A stretch of 64,000 nucleotides of DNA, from the NCBI GenBank assembly GCA_033977485.1, contig CM066987.1, forward strand, positions 51,773,033 to 51,837,032. The letters are read 5' to 3'. This DNA comes from Hydrangea macrophylla (Eukaryota > Streptophyta > Magnoliopsida > Cornales > Hydrangeaceae). The notes under the pieces were generated by a model, which was not told the DNA's origin, did not search any database, and worked only from the letters and a program-made list of their open reading frames with translations. How positions within the stretch are numbered: position 1 is the first letter of the stretch; the number at the start of each line of letters is the position of its first letter. The translations under genes and the position numbers were made by a program. Of the stretch, positions 1 to 10,910 are shown piece after piece.

Positions 1-200
1 TCTTTTCCTTCTCTAAATTCACAAACCCAACTGTATCTAAAGGTGGTGTTGCTACAGGGTAATGACACTTTTTGGAGTTCATTAATTAAGTTTCAATCTG
101 GGAAGGGGACTAGTAGGGGTTTGTTCTCCTTTTTAGTGGGAATATGTTGAAAAAGAAAAAAAGAAGAAGAACATTGGGTTGATGTGCATTTGATTTAATT
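1..200. other. left flank of the 5.1-kb array
   Basis: Unique sequence before the array. About 129-190 (TTTTTAGTGGGAATATG, a GAA-rich tract, then TTGATGTGCATTT) is a diverged copy of 394-463 inside the unit, so the flank is related to the repeat although it lies outside the near-identical part. No gene seen. Confidence 0.6.
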
Positions 201-711
201 CAATGAATCAGTGGCCTAAATTGCTTGCATGTCTCTATCATAACTTTTTAGTTTTGTGTAATAGACAGGTCTGTTGAAATAGGGAATGAACATCACCTTC
301 TTTTTTTTTTAAGCTTCATAGGGACATAAAAAAATATGCTAACTTTTCTCATCTCCACAACTTATCAAAATTCTCTGTTCAACATTTCAACATTCATTTT
401 TAGTGGGAATATGTTGAAAAAAAAAAAGAAGAAGAAGAAGAAGAAGATTGGTTTGATGTACATTTATTGTGGAAGTGTGGAACCCCATTGTGCAAATCAA
501 GTACAATTTGAGCATGACAAATACTAAGGGTTCGCATGGCAATGTTGTGCTTTTCAGTTTTCATTTTTGTTAACATTTTTTGTATTGATGTCTACATCTA
601 ATTTAGACATATCAAGTGTGGACTTGTTAGTGAAGGTATATTTTATTGCTTTGGATGAAATGACAATTGTAATATACAACCTTCATATTAATAACAGATA
701 TTTTTTTTTAG

Positions 712-1242
712 AAAGATCCTAATTTAAAGGGAGCAAGACACAAACCATGTCAATATTATCTAGCATGGTGCACCATATTTGCAAAAGATCGTGCCACTGG
801 GGAAATGGCCGAGGGACCAGCGGATGTCGTTGATGCAATGGAGACAGAAGACATGGCTGCTGAAGTTGCTGGTTCTCAAAGTGTCACACAAACACCTCAT
901 GATAAAATTGCTACTAAAGAAGGTAGAAGAAAGAGAGTTCGTGGGAATGATATCATGGCTACTGAACTTGGGAATATGTCAAAAGCAATTAGCAAATTTT
1001 GTGAAGACTCCAAGGATAAAATGCAAGTGCTCTGCACAAGGATTGGTTATCAACATGATGTGAGTGATGCTAGAAAGAAGATTTATGGAGAGATAGAGAA
1101 GTTGGATAACTTGGGAATAAGCGACAAACTCAAGGCAGTCACTATGATTGCAAATGATACCGGAAAAATGGATGTGTTCTTTAGTCTTCCAAATGAATTC
1201 AAGGAAGATTGGGTTAAATTACTCCTTAGGGGAGAGTTGTAG
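712..1242 (+). CDS. Myb/SANT-like (Harbinger ORF1-type) protein, distal exon, unit 1
   Basis: The frame opens straight after a strong 3' splice site (poly-T then TAG at 709-711) and runs 176 codons to TAG. The first 31 residues precede the first ATG (805) and contain FAKDRATGE, which matches the end of the Myb/SANT-like domain of plant L10-interacting-MYB and PIF/Harbinger ORF1 proteins. Next comes a basic patch (GRRKRVRG), then a C-terminal helical segment ending near DVFFSLPNEF..DWVKLLL, a usual tail of this family. Family members bind DNA and assist transposase. The N-terminal Myb exon is not found between the left terminus (528) and this exon, so the gene looks 5'-truncated or captured. 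It is identical in all four units, which suggests recent amplification rather than proven function. Confidence 0.7.
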   Translation, partial: KDPNLKGARHKPCQYYLAWCTIFAKDRATGEMAEGPADVVDAMETEDMAAEVAGSQSVTQTPHDKIATKEGRRKRVRGNDIMATELGNMSKAISKFCEDSKDKMQVLCTRIGYQHDVSDARKKIYGEIEKLDNLGISDKLKAVTMIANDTGKMDVFFSLPNEFKEDWVKLLLRGEL

Positions 1243-1278
1243 GTCATTTAGAGGTGGTTTTATGTGGTGGTGTGTAAG

Positions 1279-1410
1279 ACTATGTTTGTGTTGATGTTAA
1301 CATTATGTTTTGCTTGATGTTCGAAGTATGTTTGTGTTGATGATAGTACTATGTTTTAGTTGATGTTAAAACTATGTTTTGGTTGATATTAAAACTATGT
1401 TTTTGTTGGA
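1279..1410 (+). repeat. 23-bp minisatellite between the two ORFs, unit 1
   Basis: Six head-to-tail units of 23 bp, consensus ACTATGTTTTNGTTGATGT plus TAAA, starting at 1279, 1302, 1325, 1348, 1371 and 1394 (the last is partial). It is repeated in the other units at about 6367, 11478 and 16581. Confidence 0.85.
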
Positions 1411-1479
1411 ACCTTAAATTTGATTGTAACGATGATTATGGTTGTGTTATTATCATTCTTGTGGTGTTGGTCATAACAG

Positions 1480-1824
1480 ATGGGTAGCAAACAAAAATGG
1501 TGGTATGTAGTTTTTGAAGGGAGAAATCCGGGAATTTATACGACTTGGGAATCATGTAAGGCCCAAGTTCACAGATATTCAGAGCCTGTGTTCAGAAAAT
1601 ACCCATCTTTACAGGAAGCTGAGGAAGCATACTACAATTATAAGCGTGCAACATACCCAAATGAAGTTGACACTACTGTCCCAGTACGTATGGTTGACCC
1701 ACCTCCACCACCACCACCACTGTTGCCACATATGGTTCATCCTCCACAAGCAGCACCATTGATGTATTTCATATTTGGTTTTTTATTTGCTATTGTTGTT
1801 CAGAAGTTAATTAAATGGTTGTAA
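1480..1824 (+). CDS. RNase H1/viroplasmin-type hybrid-binding protein with C-terminal membrane anchor, unit 1
   Basis: 114 aa, starting at the ATG that directly follows a splice-acceptor-like CATAACAG. Residues 6-54 form a Cauli_VI/RNase H1 N-terminal domain (PF01693 type): WYVVFEGRNPGIYTTWE, then a conserved V..Y, F.....A..A..YY pattern. That domain in RNase H1 grips RNA:DNA hybrids. The family usually carries an RNase H catalytic domain or a viral inclusion-body protein behind it; here there is only a proline run (74-80) and a hydrophobic stretch at 94-110 ending QKLIKWL, predicting a tail-anchored membrane protein. Its place inside a Harbinger-like element next to a Myb/SANT exon is unusual. 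Translation is not shown; the domain call rests on motif recognition. Confidence 0.7.
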   Translation: MGSKQKWWYVVFEGRNPGIYTTWESCKAQVHRYSEPVFRKYPSLQEAEEAYYNYKRATYPNEVDTTVPVRMVDPPPPPPPLLPHMVHPPQAAPLMYFIFGFLFAIVVQKLIKWL

Positions 1825-2579
1825 AATGTGAACTTCTTGAAGTGGATATGTTGTTTTGAACTAGTTCGTGAAAATATCCTATGTTTGGACATTTTTTTTT
1901 GTAATCGGGGGTGTATGTTAGGACATTTTATTGACATTGTTATTATGTATTTTGTAGTTTTTTTTTTTTTGCTCAAAAAGTGTGGGACATATTTATTTTT
2001 ATAGTTAATGTTTGAAAAAATGCTTTAATGTGAAGGTGTTATGGTGTATTCATGGTAATTTGGTAATTTTTTTGCAAAAAGGGCATTTATGGAAAGTTAC
2101 AGATTAATTCAGGTTTATACCATGGTCGTCCAAACACAGTATTGCACTATTTGTATTTTATCCACAGTTTAATCCGGCACGAACCAAACACAGTATAAAA
2201 TTAATACTGCACTGTTTTATCCTGTGGTTAGTTATCCCAGCATAAGTTAACTACACTTTATACTATACCCATTTATCCTATCCGGCAACCAAACGAGCCC
2301 TAAGGATATACAAAAACTTCTCCTTGATGTGGGTAAATTAGAAAGCAAGAGATAAATGAATAAGCTAGACCATTAAATTGCAATGGCCCAAAAGAGCGAA
2401 AAGGGCCTATACCATCCACTAAAAAATAAATTCAAAAAACTGTATACATATATATATAGGATATGAAAATGTCAACATAATATACTTAACACGGCATTTT
2501 TTAAAAAAAAAATTTTTTTTTTTTTTTTTTTTTTTGAGATGTTTACATTGTAAATTTTGATTGCAGGCAATATAAAGTT

Positions 2580-3154
2580 GGGTTAATTGCACTTTACCTC
2601 CTATGATTTGATCTGAGGACACTTTATCCGTTGCGGTTTAAAAATGACAGCTTAACCTCTATACTTTCGGATAAAGTGGAACCGTTACAGAGTCTAAAGA
2701 GATTGTTAAGAACTATAATAAAGGTGCATTAATATTTTCAAAGGTTAAGAACTACTCCGCCGCCCATATTATGTGTTCCCCTTTCTTTTTTGGGATGTCC
2801 CAAAATTGTTGTCCACTTTCCTAAATTAGCATGTAAATTTTACTTAGTTTCCCAAACTCCTCTTCCTTGCAATCAACACTAAAACAAAAAAAGAAAATGC
2901 AATGATTATGGGTAATTCTGGAAAGTAGATGTAGATTCTTTTTGTCCCCTTAAATAGTTGAATTTCCCAAAAGGAACACATAAAATGGGACGGAGGGAGT
3001 ATAATAAAGGTGCATCCTTTGTGGTTTGAGTGTATTTTACTAATTTAATAATTTCCGTTAGATTCTGTAATGATTTCACTTTACTTGAGGGTAGTCACTT
3101 TTAAATTATACAGACGTAAAATGTCATCAAGTCAAACCATAAAGCAATTAATCC
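2580..3154. mobile_element. TIR element with nested Stowaway (unit 1)
   Basis: The ends GGGTTAATTGC..TTT and inverted GGATTAATTGC.TTT pair, with further inverted similarity inside (CTATGATTTG against the inverted ATGGTTTG). It is a non-coding MITE-like element interrupted by the Stowaway at 2755-2999. I could not settle a target duplication. Copies lie at 7668-8242, 12778-13352 and 17882-18456. Confidence 0.5.
2755..2999. mobile_element. Stowaway (Tc1/mariner-type) MITE (unit 1)
   Basis: 245 bp with TA on each side. The right end inverted reads CTCCCTCCGTCCCATTTTA, the classic plant Stowaway terminus. The left end is the diverged CTCCGCCGCCCATATTA. The sequence ATAATAAAGGTGCAT occurs both before it (2715) and just after it (3001). 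Confidence 0.85.
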
Positions 3155-3240
3155 TATTAAAGATTGCGCTGAGGCCAATAGAGACCTAGAAGGCAAGGTC
3201 GGAAAAGGAGTATATAAAGCAATAGACTATGCCATTGAAT

Positions 3241-3461
3241 AGACAGTGGGCCTTAGCCCAGCTGGTCTTGTCCCATCTCTCCCAAGTGAGAAGTGGGGGG
3301 TTCGATTCCCCTTGTGGGGAATTGGTGGGGGGTTTGTTTCCCCCTCATCCTTCTATGGGAGGAAGTCCCTTTGATGTGGGCTCATGGCCCCCCTTGGCAC
3401 TTTGAAAGTGTGTATGTGTAGCGCTTGCGGGTGCTTTGACCTCTAGCAAAAAAATAAAAAA
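3241..3461 (+). mobile_element. tRNA-derived SINE (unit 1)
   Basis: The 5' part has an A box (TAGCCCAGCTGG) and a perfect B box (GGTTCGATTCC) at tRNA-like spacing, followed by a G/C-rich body and an A-rich tail. It is flanked by 17-bp direct repeats at 3224-3240 and 3462-3478 (AGACTATGCCATTGAAT against AGACTATACCATTGAAT, one mismatch), the mark of LINE-driven retroposition. The boxes match pol III promoter consensus, so the insertion could be transcribed. Confidence 0.9.
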
Positions 3462-5799
3462 AGACTATACCATTGAATTAAATTGCAATAGCCCAAAGAG
3501 CAAAAAGGGCCTATGCCATAATTTGTTAAATAACTAGTAATTGCTTGTGCCTGTAGGCACGACGCAAAAAAAAAATATGTAATAGAATGCTCGAATCATA
3601 GTGGATGCCACAAATTAATTCCCAAGTAAATTAACTTAATGTAAATACAATGCAATCCTTTTACATTCAAATTAAAGTATTTACACCAAAAAGAAAAATA
3701 AAAAAGCCATATTGAAATTGATCTTGCCTTCATGATGATTGAAAAAATTAAATAAAGGAAAACAGTGTGGGCATTTATACAATGTCAAATAGTTAGATTA
3801 AAAAATGTGATCTAAAAAATGCAAATACATCACTGTACTGCCAATGAGTTAAAAAAATGCGCTTTGTTTATTTATTTATTTTTATTTTTTTTTTGAGGAA
3901 GAGCTTTGTCTATTGATTATGCAAAATAGTTTGGAAGATGACCGAAATATATGGTAAAAAGGGTTAGAAAGATTGACCAAGTGTGAATATTAGGAGAAGA
4001 TTATTTGCATTCTTACATCTGTGTAAAGACGATTTTTTTTTTTTAAAAAAAAAAAAAAAAAACCAAAATACAGAAGTACAAAACCATAGAAGCTAGGGCT
4101 TTAGCTTCCTGTGTAAGAGAGAGAGAGGACGTTCCAAATCTCTTTCCTGTTCTAAACAGTACCAAACCCCTGATCTCTAAGAACACATTTTGCTGCAAAT
4201 TAAATATCAAAAAGAGCAATGTTAGGTACACCTAAACGGGATATCTAAACTACCATCTCTTCAGAGATTCGAAAAAGTAAAAAAATAATGCAAGGTACGT
4301 ACTACTTTTTAAGCACACTCCATGTTCAATCGTATTGTCTAGATCTGATACTATCCATGACTCAGTGGTAGTGTTTTATTTTTGTCCCTAAAAAGCAAAA
4401 CATTGTATAATATGTGAGTAAATTATGTTAATTTTTCTTACAGAATTAGACATTTGAACCACATTGATTTTATTTCAAAATTTCAAGGACAAAATTAATA
4501 TAATTGAAACTATAAAAACTAAAATGAGACAAAGACCAAACTTTAGGGACATATTTAATAATTAGGCCTTCCACCCCCCCCCCCCCCCTTTATTTTTCTA
4601 AGGCCTTTATAAATTGGTGTGGCCTTCGACGGACAAGCCAACATTTGTTTTGCTCTCTTTCCACTCTACCTGTTTTTCTCTCACTTTCCCCTATCTCACT
4701 GCACTAATCCCCTATGAGACAAGTGTCTCTGAAATGGTTGTCAGTCCAAGCTAGCTTTTACATAGATGTTATTTCAAGAGTACCTAACGAAGATGATTTC
4801 TCTCCACAGTTCACTGCCTCACACAGAAAAGATAAGGCTAGCGAGGTTGACGTAAACAAAGATGAATATCCACTTTAGTACAGGGTACATGCATTTAAAA
4901 TTGGATGTGCAAAAGTGTGTATGCATAGTAGTGCTCATTTAGAAAGAAAAAAAAAGTTCAAATTTTCGAGGAAAAAAAAATGACAAATTTGTTCGAGATG
5001 AAATTAACTGGTAGTCTTGAGACGCACATTATTACTATAGTTGGCGCTTCTTTTGCTTGCCAAGTAGCCTTTTATAATTCCGTTTCATCGTGAGCGCTGA
5101 CCATAATGCTTGTGATTTGGGAAAAAATATTACCCTGTTTATCACAATGATATTTACATTACATGTGCCTTGTTTATTGGGTTTGGATCTCAAGCACTAC
5201 CGCACAGTTTTGAATGTAATACCATTGTCACAAATATGTGCGACAAAAATTCATCCGTCCCCATTTAATTAGAACGAATTTTTTAGACAATGAATCAGTG
5301 GCCTAAATTGCTTGCATGTCTCTATCATAACTTTTTAGTTTTGTGTAATAGACAGGTCTGTTGAAATAGGGAATGAACATCACCTTCTTTTTTTTTTAAG
5401 CTTCATAGGGACATAAAAAAATATGCTAACTTTTCTCATCTCCACAACTTATCAAAATTCTCTGTTCAACATTTCAACATTCATTTTTAGTGGGAATATG
5501 TTGAAAAAAAAAAAAGAAGAAGAAGAAGAAGAAGATTGGTTTGATGTACATTTATTGTGGAAGTGTGGAACCCCATTGTGCAAATCAAGTACAATTTGAG
5601 CATGACAAATACTAAGGGTTCGCATGGCAATGTTGTGCTTTTCAGTTTTCATTTTTGTTAACATTTTTTGTATTGATGTCTACATCTAATTTAGACATAT
5701 CAAGTGTGGACTTGTTAGTGAAGGTATATTTTATTGCTTTGGATGAAATGACAATTGTAATATACAACCTTCATATTAATAACAGATATTTTTTTTTAG

Positions 5800-6330
5800 A
5801 AAGATCCTAATTTAAAGGGAGCAAGACACAAACCATGTCAATATTATCTAGCATGGTGCACCATATTTGCAAAAGATCGTGCCACTGGGGAAATGGCCGA
5901 GGGACCAGCGGATGTCGTTGATGCAATGGAGACAGAAGACATGGCTGCTGAAGTTGCTGGTTCTCAAAGTGTCACACAAACACCTCATGATAAAATTGCT
6001 ACTAAAGAAGGTAGAAGAAAGAGAGTTCGTGGGAATGATATCATGGCTACTGAACTTGGGAATATGTCAAAAGCAATTAGCAAATTTTGTGAAGACTCCA
6101 AGGATAAAATGCAAGTGCTCTGCACAAGGATTGGTTATCAACATGATGTGAGTGATGCTAGAAAGAAGATTTATGGAGAGATAGAGAAGTTGGATAACTT
6201 GGGAATAAGCGACAAACTCAAGGCAGTCACTATGATTGCAAATGATACCGGAAAAATGGATGTGTTCTTTAGTCTTCCAAATGAATTCAAGGAAGATTGG
6301 GTTAAATTACTCCTTAGGGGAGAGTTGTAG
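5800..6330 (+). CDS. Myb/SANT-like distal exon, unit 2
   Basis: 176 codons after the poly-T/TAG acceptor; first ATG at 5893. From that ATG on, the protein is identical to the unit 1 copy. Confidence 0.7.
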   Translation, partial: KDPNLKGARHKPCQYYLAWCTIFAKDRATGEMAEGPADVVDAMETEDMAAEVAGSQSVTQTPHDKIATKEGRRKRVRGNDIMATELGNMSKAISKFCEDSKDKMQVLCTRIGYQHDVSDARKKIYGEIEKLDNLGISDKLKAVTMIANDTGKMDVFFSLPNEFKEDWVKLLLRGEL

Positions 6331-6567
6331 GTCATTTAGAGGTGGTTTTATGTGGTGGTGTGTAAGACTATGTTTGTGTTGATGTTAACATTATGTTTTG
6401 CTTGATGTTCGAAGTATGTTTGTGTTGATGATAGTACTATGTTTTAGTTGATGTTAAAACTATGTTTTGGTTGATATTAAAACTATGTTTTTGTTGGAAC
6501 CTTAAATTTGATTGTAACGATGATTATGGTTGTGTTATTATCATTCTTGTGGTGTTGGTCATAACAG

Positions 6568-6912
6568 ATGGGTAGCAAACAAAAATGGTGGTATGTAGTT
6601 TTTGAAGGGAGAAATCCGGGAATTTATACGACTTGGGAATCATGTAAGGCCCAAGTTCACAGATATTCAGAGCCTGTGTTCAGAAAATACCCATCTTTAC
6701 AGGAAGCTGAGGAAGCATACTACAATTATAAGCGTGCAACATACCCAAATGAAGTTGACACTACTGTCCCAGTACGTATGGTTGACCCACCTCCACCACC
6801 ACCACCACTGTTGCCACATATGGTTCATCCTCCACAAGCAGCACCATTGATGTATTTCATATTTGGTTTTTTATTTGCTATTGTTGTTCAGAAGTTAATT
6901 AAATGGTTGTAA
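6568..6912 (+). CDS. hybrid-binding domain, tail-anchored protein, unit 2
   Basis: 114 aa, identical to the unit 1 protein: hybrid-binding domain 6-54, proline run 74-80, hydrophobic anchor 94-110. Confidence 0.7.
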   Translation: MGSKQKWWYVVFEGRNPGIYTTWESCKAQVHRYSEPVFRKYPSLQEAEEAYYNYKRATYPNEVDTTVPVRMVDPPPPPPPLLPHMVHPPQAAPLMYFIFGFLFAIVVQKLIKWL

Positions 6913-7842
6913 AATGTGAACTTCTTGAAGTGGATATGTTGTTTTGAACTAGTTCGTGAAAATATCCTATGTTTGGACATTTTTTTTTGTAATCGGGGGT
7001 GTATGTTAGGACATTTTATTGACATTGTTATTATGTATTTTGTAGTTTTTTTTTTTTTGCTCAAAAAGTGTGGGACATATTTATTTTTATAGTTAATGTT
7101 TGAAAAAATGCTTTAATGTGAAGGTGTTATGGTGTATTCATGGTAATTTGGTAATTTTTTTGCAAAAAGGGCATTTATGGAAAGTTACAGATTAATTCAG
7201 GTTTATACCATGGTCGTCCAAACACAGTATTGCACTATTTGTATTTTATCCACAGTTTAATCCGGCACGAACCAAACACAGTATAAAATTAATACTGCAC
7301 TGTTTTATCCTGTGGTTAGTTATCCCAGCATAAGTTAACTACACTTTATACTATACCCATTTATCCTATCCGGCAACCAAACGAGCCCTAAGGATATACA
7401 AAAACTTCTCCTTGATGTGGGTAAATTAGAAAGCAAGAGATAAATGAATAAGCTAGACCATTAAATTGCAATGGCCCAAAAGAGCGAAAAGGGCCTATAC
7501 CATCCACTAAAAAATAAATTCAAAAAACTGTATACATATATATATAGGATATGAAAATGTCAACATAATATACTTAACACGGCATTTTTTAAAAAAAAAA
7601 TTTTTTTTTTTTTTTTTTTTTTTGAGATGTTTACATTGTAAATTTTGATTGCAGGCAATATAAAGTTGGGTTAATTGCACTTTACCTCCTATGATTTGAT
7701 CTGAGGACACTTTATCCGTTGCGGTTTAAAAATGACAGCTTAACCTCTATACTTTCGGATAAAGTGGAACCGTTACAGAGTCTAAAGAGATTGTTAAGAA
7801 CTATAATAAAGGTGCATTAATATTTTCAAAGGTTAAGAACTA

Positions 7843-8087
7843 CTCCGCCGCCCATATTATGTGTTCCCCTTTCTTTTTTGGGATGTCCCAAAATTGTTGT
7901 CCACTTTCCTAAATTAGCATGTAAATTTTACTTAGTTTCCCAAACTCCTCTTCCTTGCAATCAACACTAAAACAAAAAAAGAAAATGCAATGATTATGGG
8001 TAATTCTGGAAAGTAGATGTAGATTCTTTTTGTCCCCTTAAATAGTTGAATTTCCCAAAAGGAACACATAAAATGGGACGGAGGGAG
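7843..8087. mobile_element. Stowaway MITE (unit 2)
   Basis: Same 245-bp element and flanking TA as in unit 1, nested in the TIR element 7668-8242. Confidence 0.85.
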
Positions 8088-8328
8088 TATAATAAAGGTG
8101 CATCCTTTGTGGTTTGAGTGTATTTTACTAATTTAATAATTTCCGTTAGATTCTGTAATGATTTCACTTTACTTGAGGGTAGTCACTTTTAAATTATACA
8201 GACGTAAAATGTCATCAAGTCAAACCATAAAGCAATTAATCCTATTAAAGATTGCGCTGAGGCCAATAGAGACCTAGAAGGCAAGGTCGGAAAAGGAGTA
8301 TATAAAGCAATAGACTATGCCATTGAAT

Positions 8329-8549
8329 AGACAGTGGGCCTTAGCCCAGCTGGTCTTGTCCCATCTCTCCCAAGTGAGAAGTGGGGGGTTCGATTCCCCT
8401 TGTGGGGAATTGGTGGGGGGTTTGTTTCCCCCTCATCCTTCTATGGGAGGAAGTCCCTTTGATGTGGGCTCATGGCCCCCCTTGGCACTTTGAAAGTGTG
8501 TATGTGTAGCGCTTGCGGGTGCTTTGACCTCTAGCAAAAAAATAAAAAA
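8329..8549 (+). mobile_element. tRNA-derived SINE (unit 2)
   Basis: Same A and B boxes, A-rich tail and one-mismatch 17-bp flanking repeats as in unit 1. It was duplicated with the unit, not independently inserted. Confidence 0.9.
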
Positions 8550-9120
8550 AGACTATACCATTGAATTAAATTGCAATAGCCCAAAGAGCAAAAAGGGCCT
8601 ATGCCATAATTTGTTAAATAACTAGTAATTGCTTGTGCCTGTAGGCACGACGCAAAAAAAAAATATGTAATAGAATGCTCGAATCATAGTGGATGCCACA
8701 AATTAATTCCCAAGTAAATTAACTTAATGTAAATACAATGCAATCCTTTTACATTCAAATTAAAGTATTTACACCAAAAAGAAAAATAAAAAAGCCATAT
8801 TGAAATTGATCTTGCCTTCATGATGATTGAAAAAATTAAATAAAGGAAAACAGTGTGGGCATTTATACAATGTCAAATAGTTAGATTAAAAAATGTGATC
8901 TAAAAAATGCAAATACATCACTGTACTGCCAATGAGTTAAAAAAATGCGCTTTGTTTATTTATTTATTTTTATTTTTTTTTTGAGGAAGAGCTTTGTCTA
9001 TTGATTATGCAAAATAGTTTGGAAGATGACCGAAATATATGGTAAAAAGGGTTAGAAAGATTGACCAAGTGTGAATATTAGGAGAAGATTATTTGCATTC
9101 TTACATCTGTGTAAAGACGA

Positions 9121-9151
<31 letters not shown>

Positions 9152-9658
9152 CCAAAATACAGAAGTACAAAACCATAGAAGCTAGGGCTTTAGCTTCCTG
9201 TGTAAGAGAGAGAGAGGACGTTCCAAATCTCTTTCCTGTTCTAAACAGTACCAAACCCCTGATCTCTAAGAACACATTTTGCTGCAAATTAAATATCAAA
9301 AAGAGCAATGTTAGGTACACCTAAACGGGATATCTAAACTACCATCTCTTCAGAGATTCGAAAAAGTAAAAAAATAATGCAAGGTACGTACTACTTTTTA
9401 AGCACACTCCATGTTCAATCGTATTGTCTAGATCTGATACTATCCATGACTCAGTGGTAGTGTTTTATTTTTGTCCCTAAAAAGCAAAACATTGTATAAT
9501 ATGTGAGTAAATTATGTTAATTTTTCTTACAGAATTAGACATTTGAACCACATTGATTTTATTTCAAAATTTCAAGGACAAAATTAATATAATTGAAACT
9601 ATAAAAACTAAAATGAGACAAAGACCAAACTTTAGGGACATATTTAATAATTAGGCCT

Positions 9659-9699
<41 letters not shown>

Positions 9700-10910
9700 T
9701 TTATTTTTCTAAGGCCTTTATAAATTGGTGTGGCCTTCGACGGACAAGCCAACATTTGTTTTGCTCTCTTTCCACTCTACCTGTTTTTCTCTCACTTTCC
9801 CCTATCTCACTGCACTAATCCCCTATGAGACAAGTGTCTCTGAAATGGTTGTCAGTCCAAGCTAGCTTTTACATAGATGTTATTTCAAGAGTACCTAACG
9901 AAGATGATTTCTCTCCACAGTTCACTGCCTCACACAGAAAAGATAAGGCTAGCGAGGTTGACGTAAACAAAGATGAATATCCACTTTAGTACAGGGTACA
10001 TGCATTTAAAATTGGATGTGCAAAAGTGTGTATGCATAGTAGTGCTCATTTAGAAAGAAAAAAAAAGTTCAAATTTTCGAGGAAAAAAAAATGACAAATT
10101 TGTTCGAGATGAAATTAACTGGTAGTCTTGAGACGCACATTATTACTATAGTTGGCGCTTCTTTTGCTTGCCAAGTAGCCTTTTATAATTCCGTTTCATC
10201 GTGAGCGCTGACCATAATGCTTGTGATTTGGGAAAAAATATTACCCTGTTTATCACAATGATATTTACATTACATGTGCCTTGTTTATTGGGTTTGGATC
10301 TCAAGCACTACCGCACAGTTTTGAATGTAATACCATTGTCACAAATATGTGCGACAAAAATTCATCCGTCCCCATTTAATTAGAACGAATTTTTTAGACA
10401 ATGAATCAGTGGCCTAAATTGCTTGCATGTCTCTATCATAACTTTTTAGTTTTGTGTAATAGACAGGTCTGTTGAAATAGGGAATGAACATCACCTTCTT
10501 TTTTTTTTAAGCTTCATAGGGACATAAAAAAATATGCTAACTTTTCTCATCTCCACAACTTATCAAAATTCTCTGTTCAACATTTCAACATTCATTTTTA
10601 GTGGGAATATGTTGAAAAAAAAAAAAGAAGAAGAAGAAGAAGAAGATTGGTTTGATGTACATTTATTGTGGAAGTGTGGAACCCCATTGTGCAAATCAAG
10701 TACAATTTGAGCATGACAAATACTAAGGGTTCGCATGGCAATGTTGTGCTTTTCAGTTTTCATTTTTGTTAACATTTTTTGTATTGATGTCTACATCTAA
10801 TTTAGACATATCAAGTGTGGACTTGTTAGTGAAGGTATATTTTATTGCTTTGGATGAAATGACAATTGTAATATACAACCTTCATATTAATAACAGATAT
10901 TTTTTTTTAG

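Larger units (their letters stand above)
528..2300 (+). mobile_element. PIF/Harbinger-like non-autonomous element (unit 1)
   Basis: The left end GGGTTCGCATGG and the inverted right end GGGCTCGTTTGG resemble each other and are flanked by TAA on both sides (525-527 and 2301-2303), the usual 3-bp duplication of PIF/Harbinger transposons. The right subterminal part (about 2110-2300) repeats TIR-like CCAAACACAGTAT and CCGGCA..CCAAAC motifs. Inside are a Myb/SANT-like exon (712-1242), six 23-bp repeats (1279-1410) and an RNase H1-type hybrid-binding ORF (1480-1824). No DDE transposase is present, so movement would need one supplied in trans. Alternative: the two ends belong to different MITEs and the TAA match is chance. 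Confidence 0.65.
201..5287 (+). repeat. 5.1-kb tandem repeat, unit 1
   Basis: The unit runs from CAATGAATCAGTGG to GAACGAATTTTTTAGA and is followed directly by unit 2. It contains a Harbinger-like element (528-2300), a TIR element with nested Stowaway (2580-3154), a SINE (3241-3461), a poly-T/poly-A junction near 4031-4060 and a poly-C tract of 15 near 4574. Outside homopolymers it reads almost identically to the other three units. The stretch 3480-5287 has no gene I can support. Confidence 0.95.
5616..7388 (+). mobile_element. PIF/Harbinger-like non-autonomous element (unit 2)
   Basis: Same ends and TAA duplications (5613-5615, 7389-7391) and same contents as the unit 1 copy. Confidence 0.65.
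5288..10398 (+). repeat. 5.1-kb tandem repeat, unit 2
   Basis: Second unit, 5111 bp. It is collinear with unit 1; the extra 24 bp are accounted for by the poly-C tract at 9660-9699 (40 C against 15). Confidence 0.95.

Noticed and set aside
712..1824. Splicing of the Myb/SANT exon directly to the hybrid-binding ORF to give one fusion protein
   Set aside because: The nearest usable donor (GTAGGT at 1239) joins the acceptor at 1479/1480 out of frame and meets a stop after a few codons. Separate ORFs fit better.
1480..1824. Endogenous pararetrovirus (caulimovirus) insertion because of the viroplasmin-type domain
   Set aside because: No movement protein, coat protein, or caulimovirus reverse transcriptase lies nearby, and the domain is also the ordinary RNase H1 N-terminal domain. 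The ORF sits inside TAA-flanked termini.
2419..2622. Minus-strand ORFs containing poly-Lys or poly-Phe (also at 4043-4231, 5452-5664 and their copies)
   Set aside because: They are produced by poly-A/poly-T runs and contain no domain or splice context.
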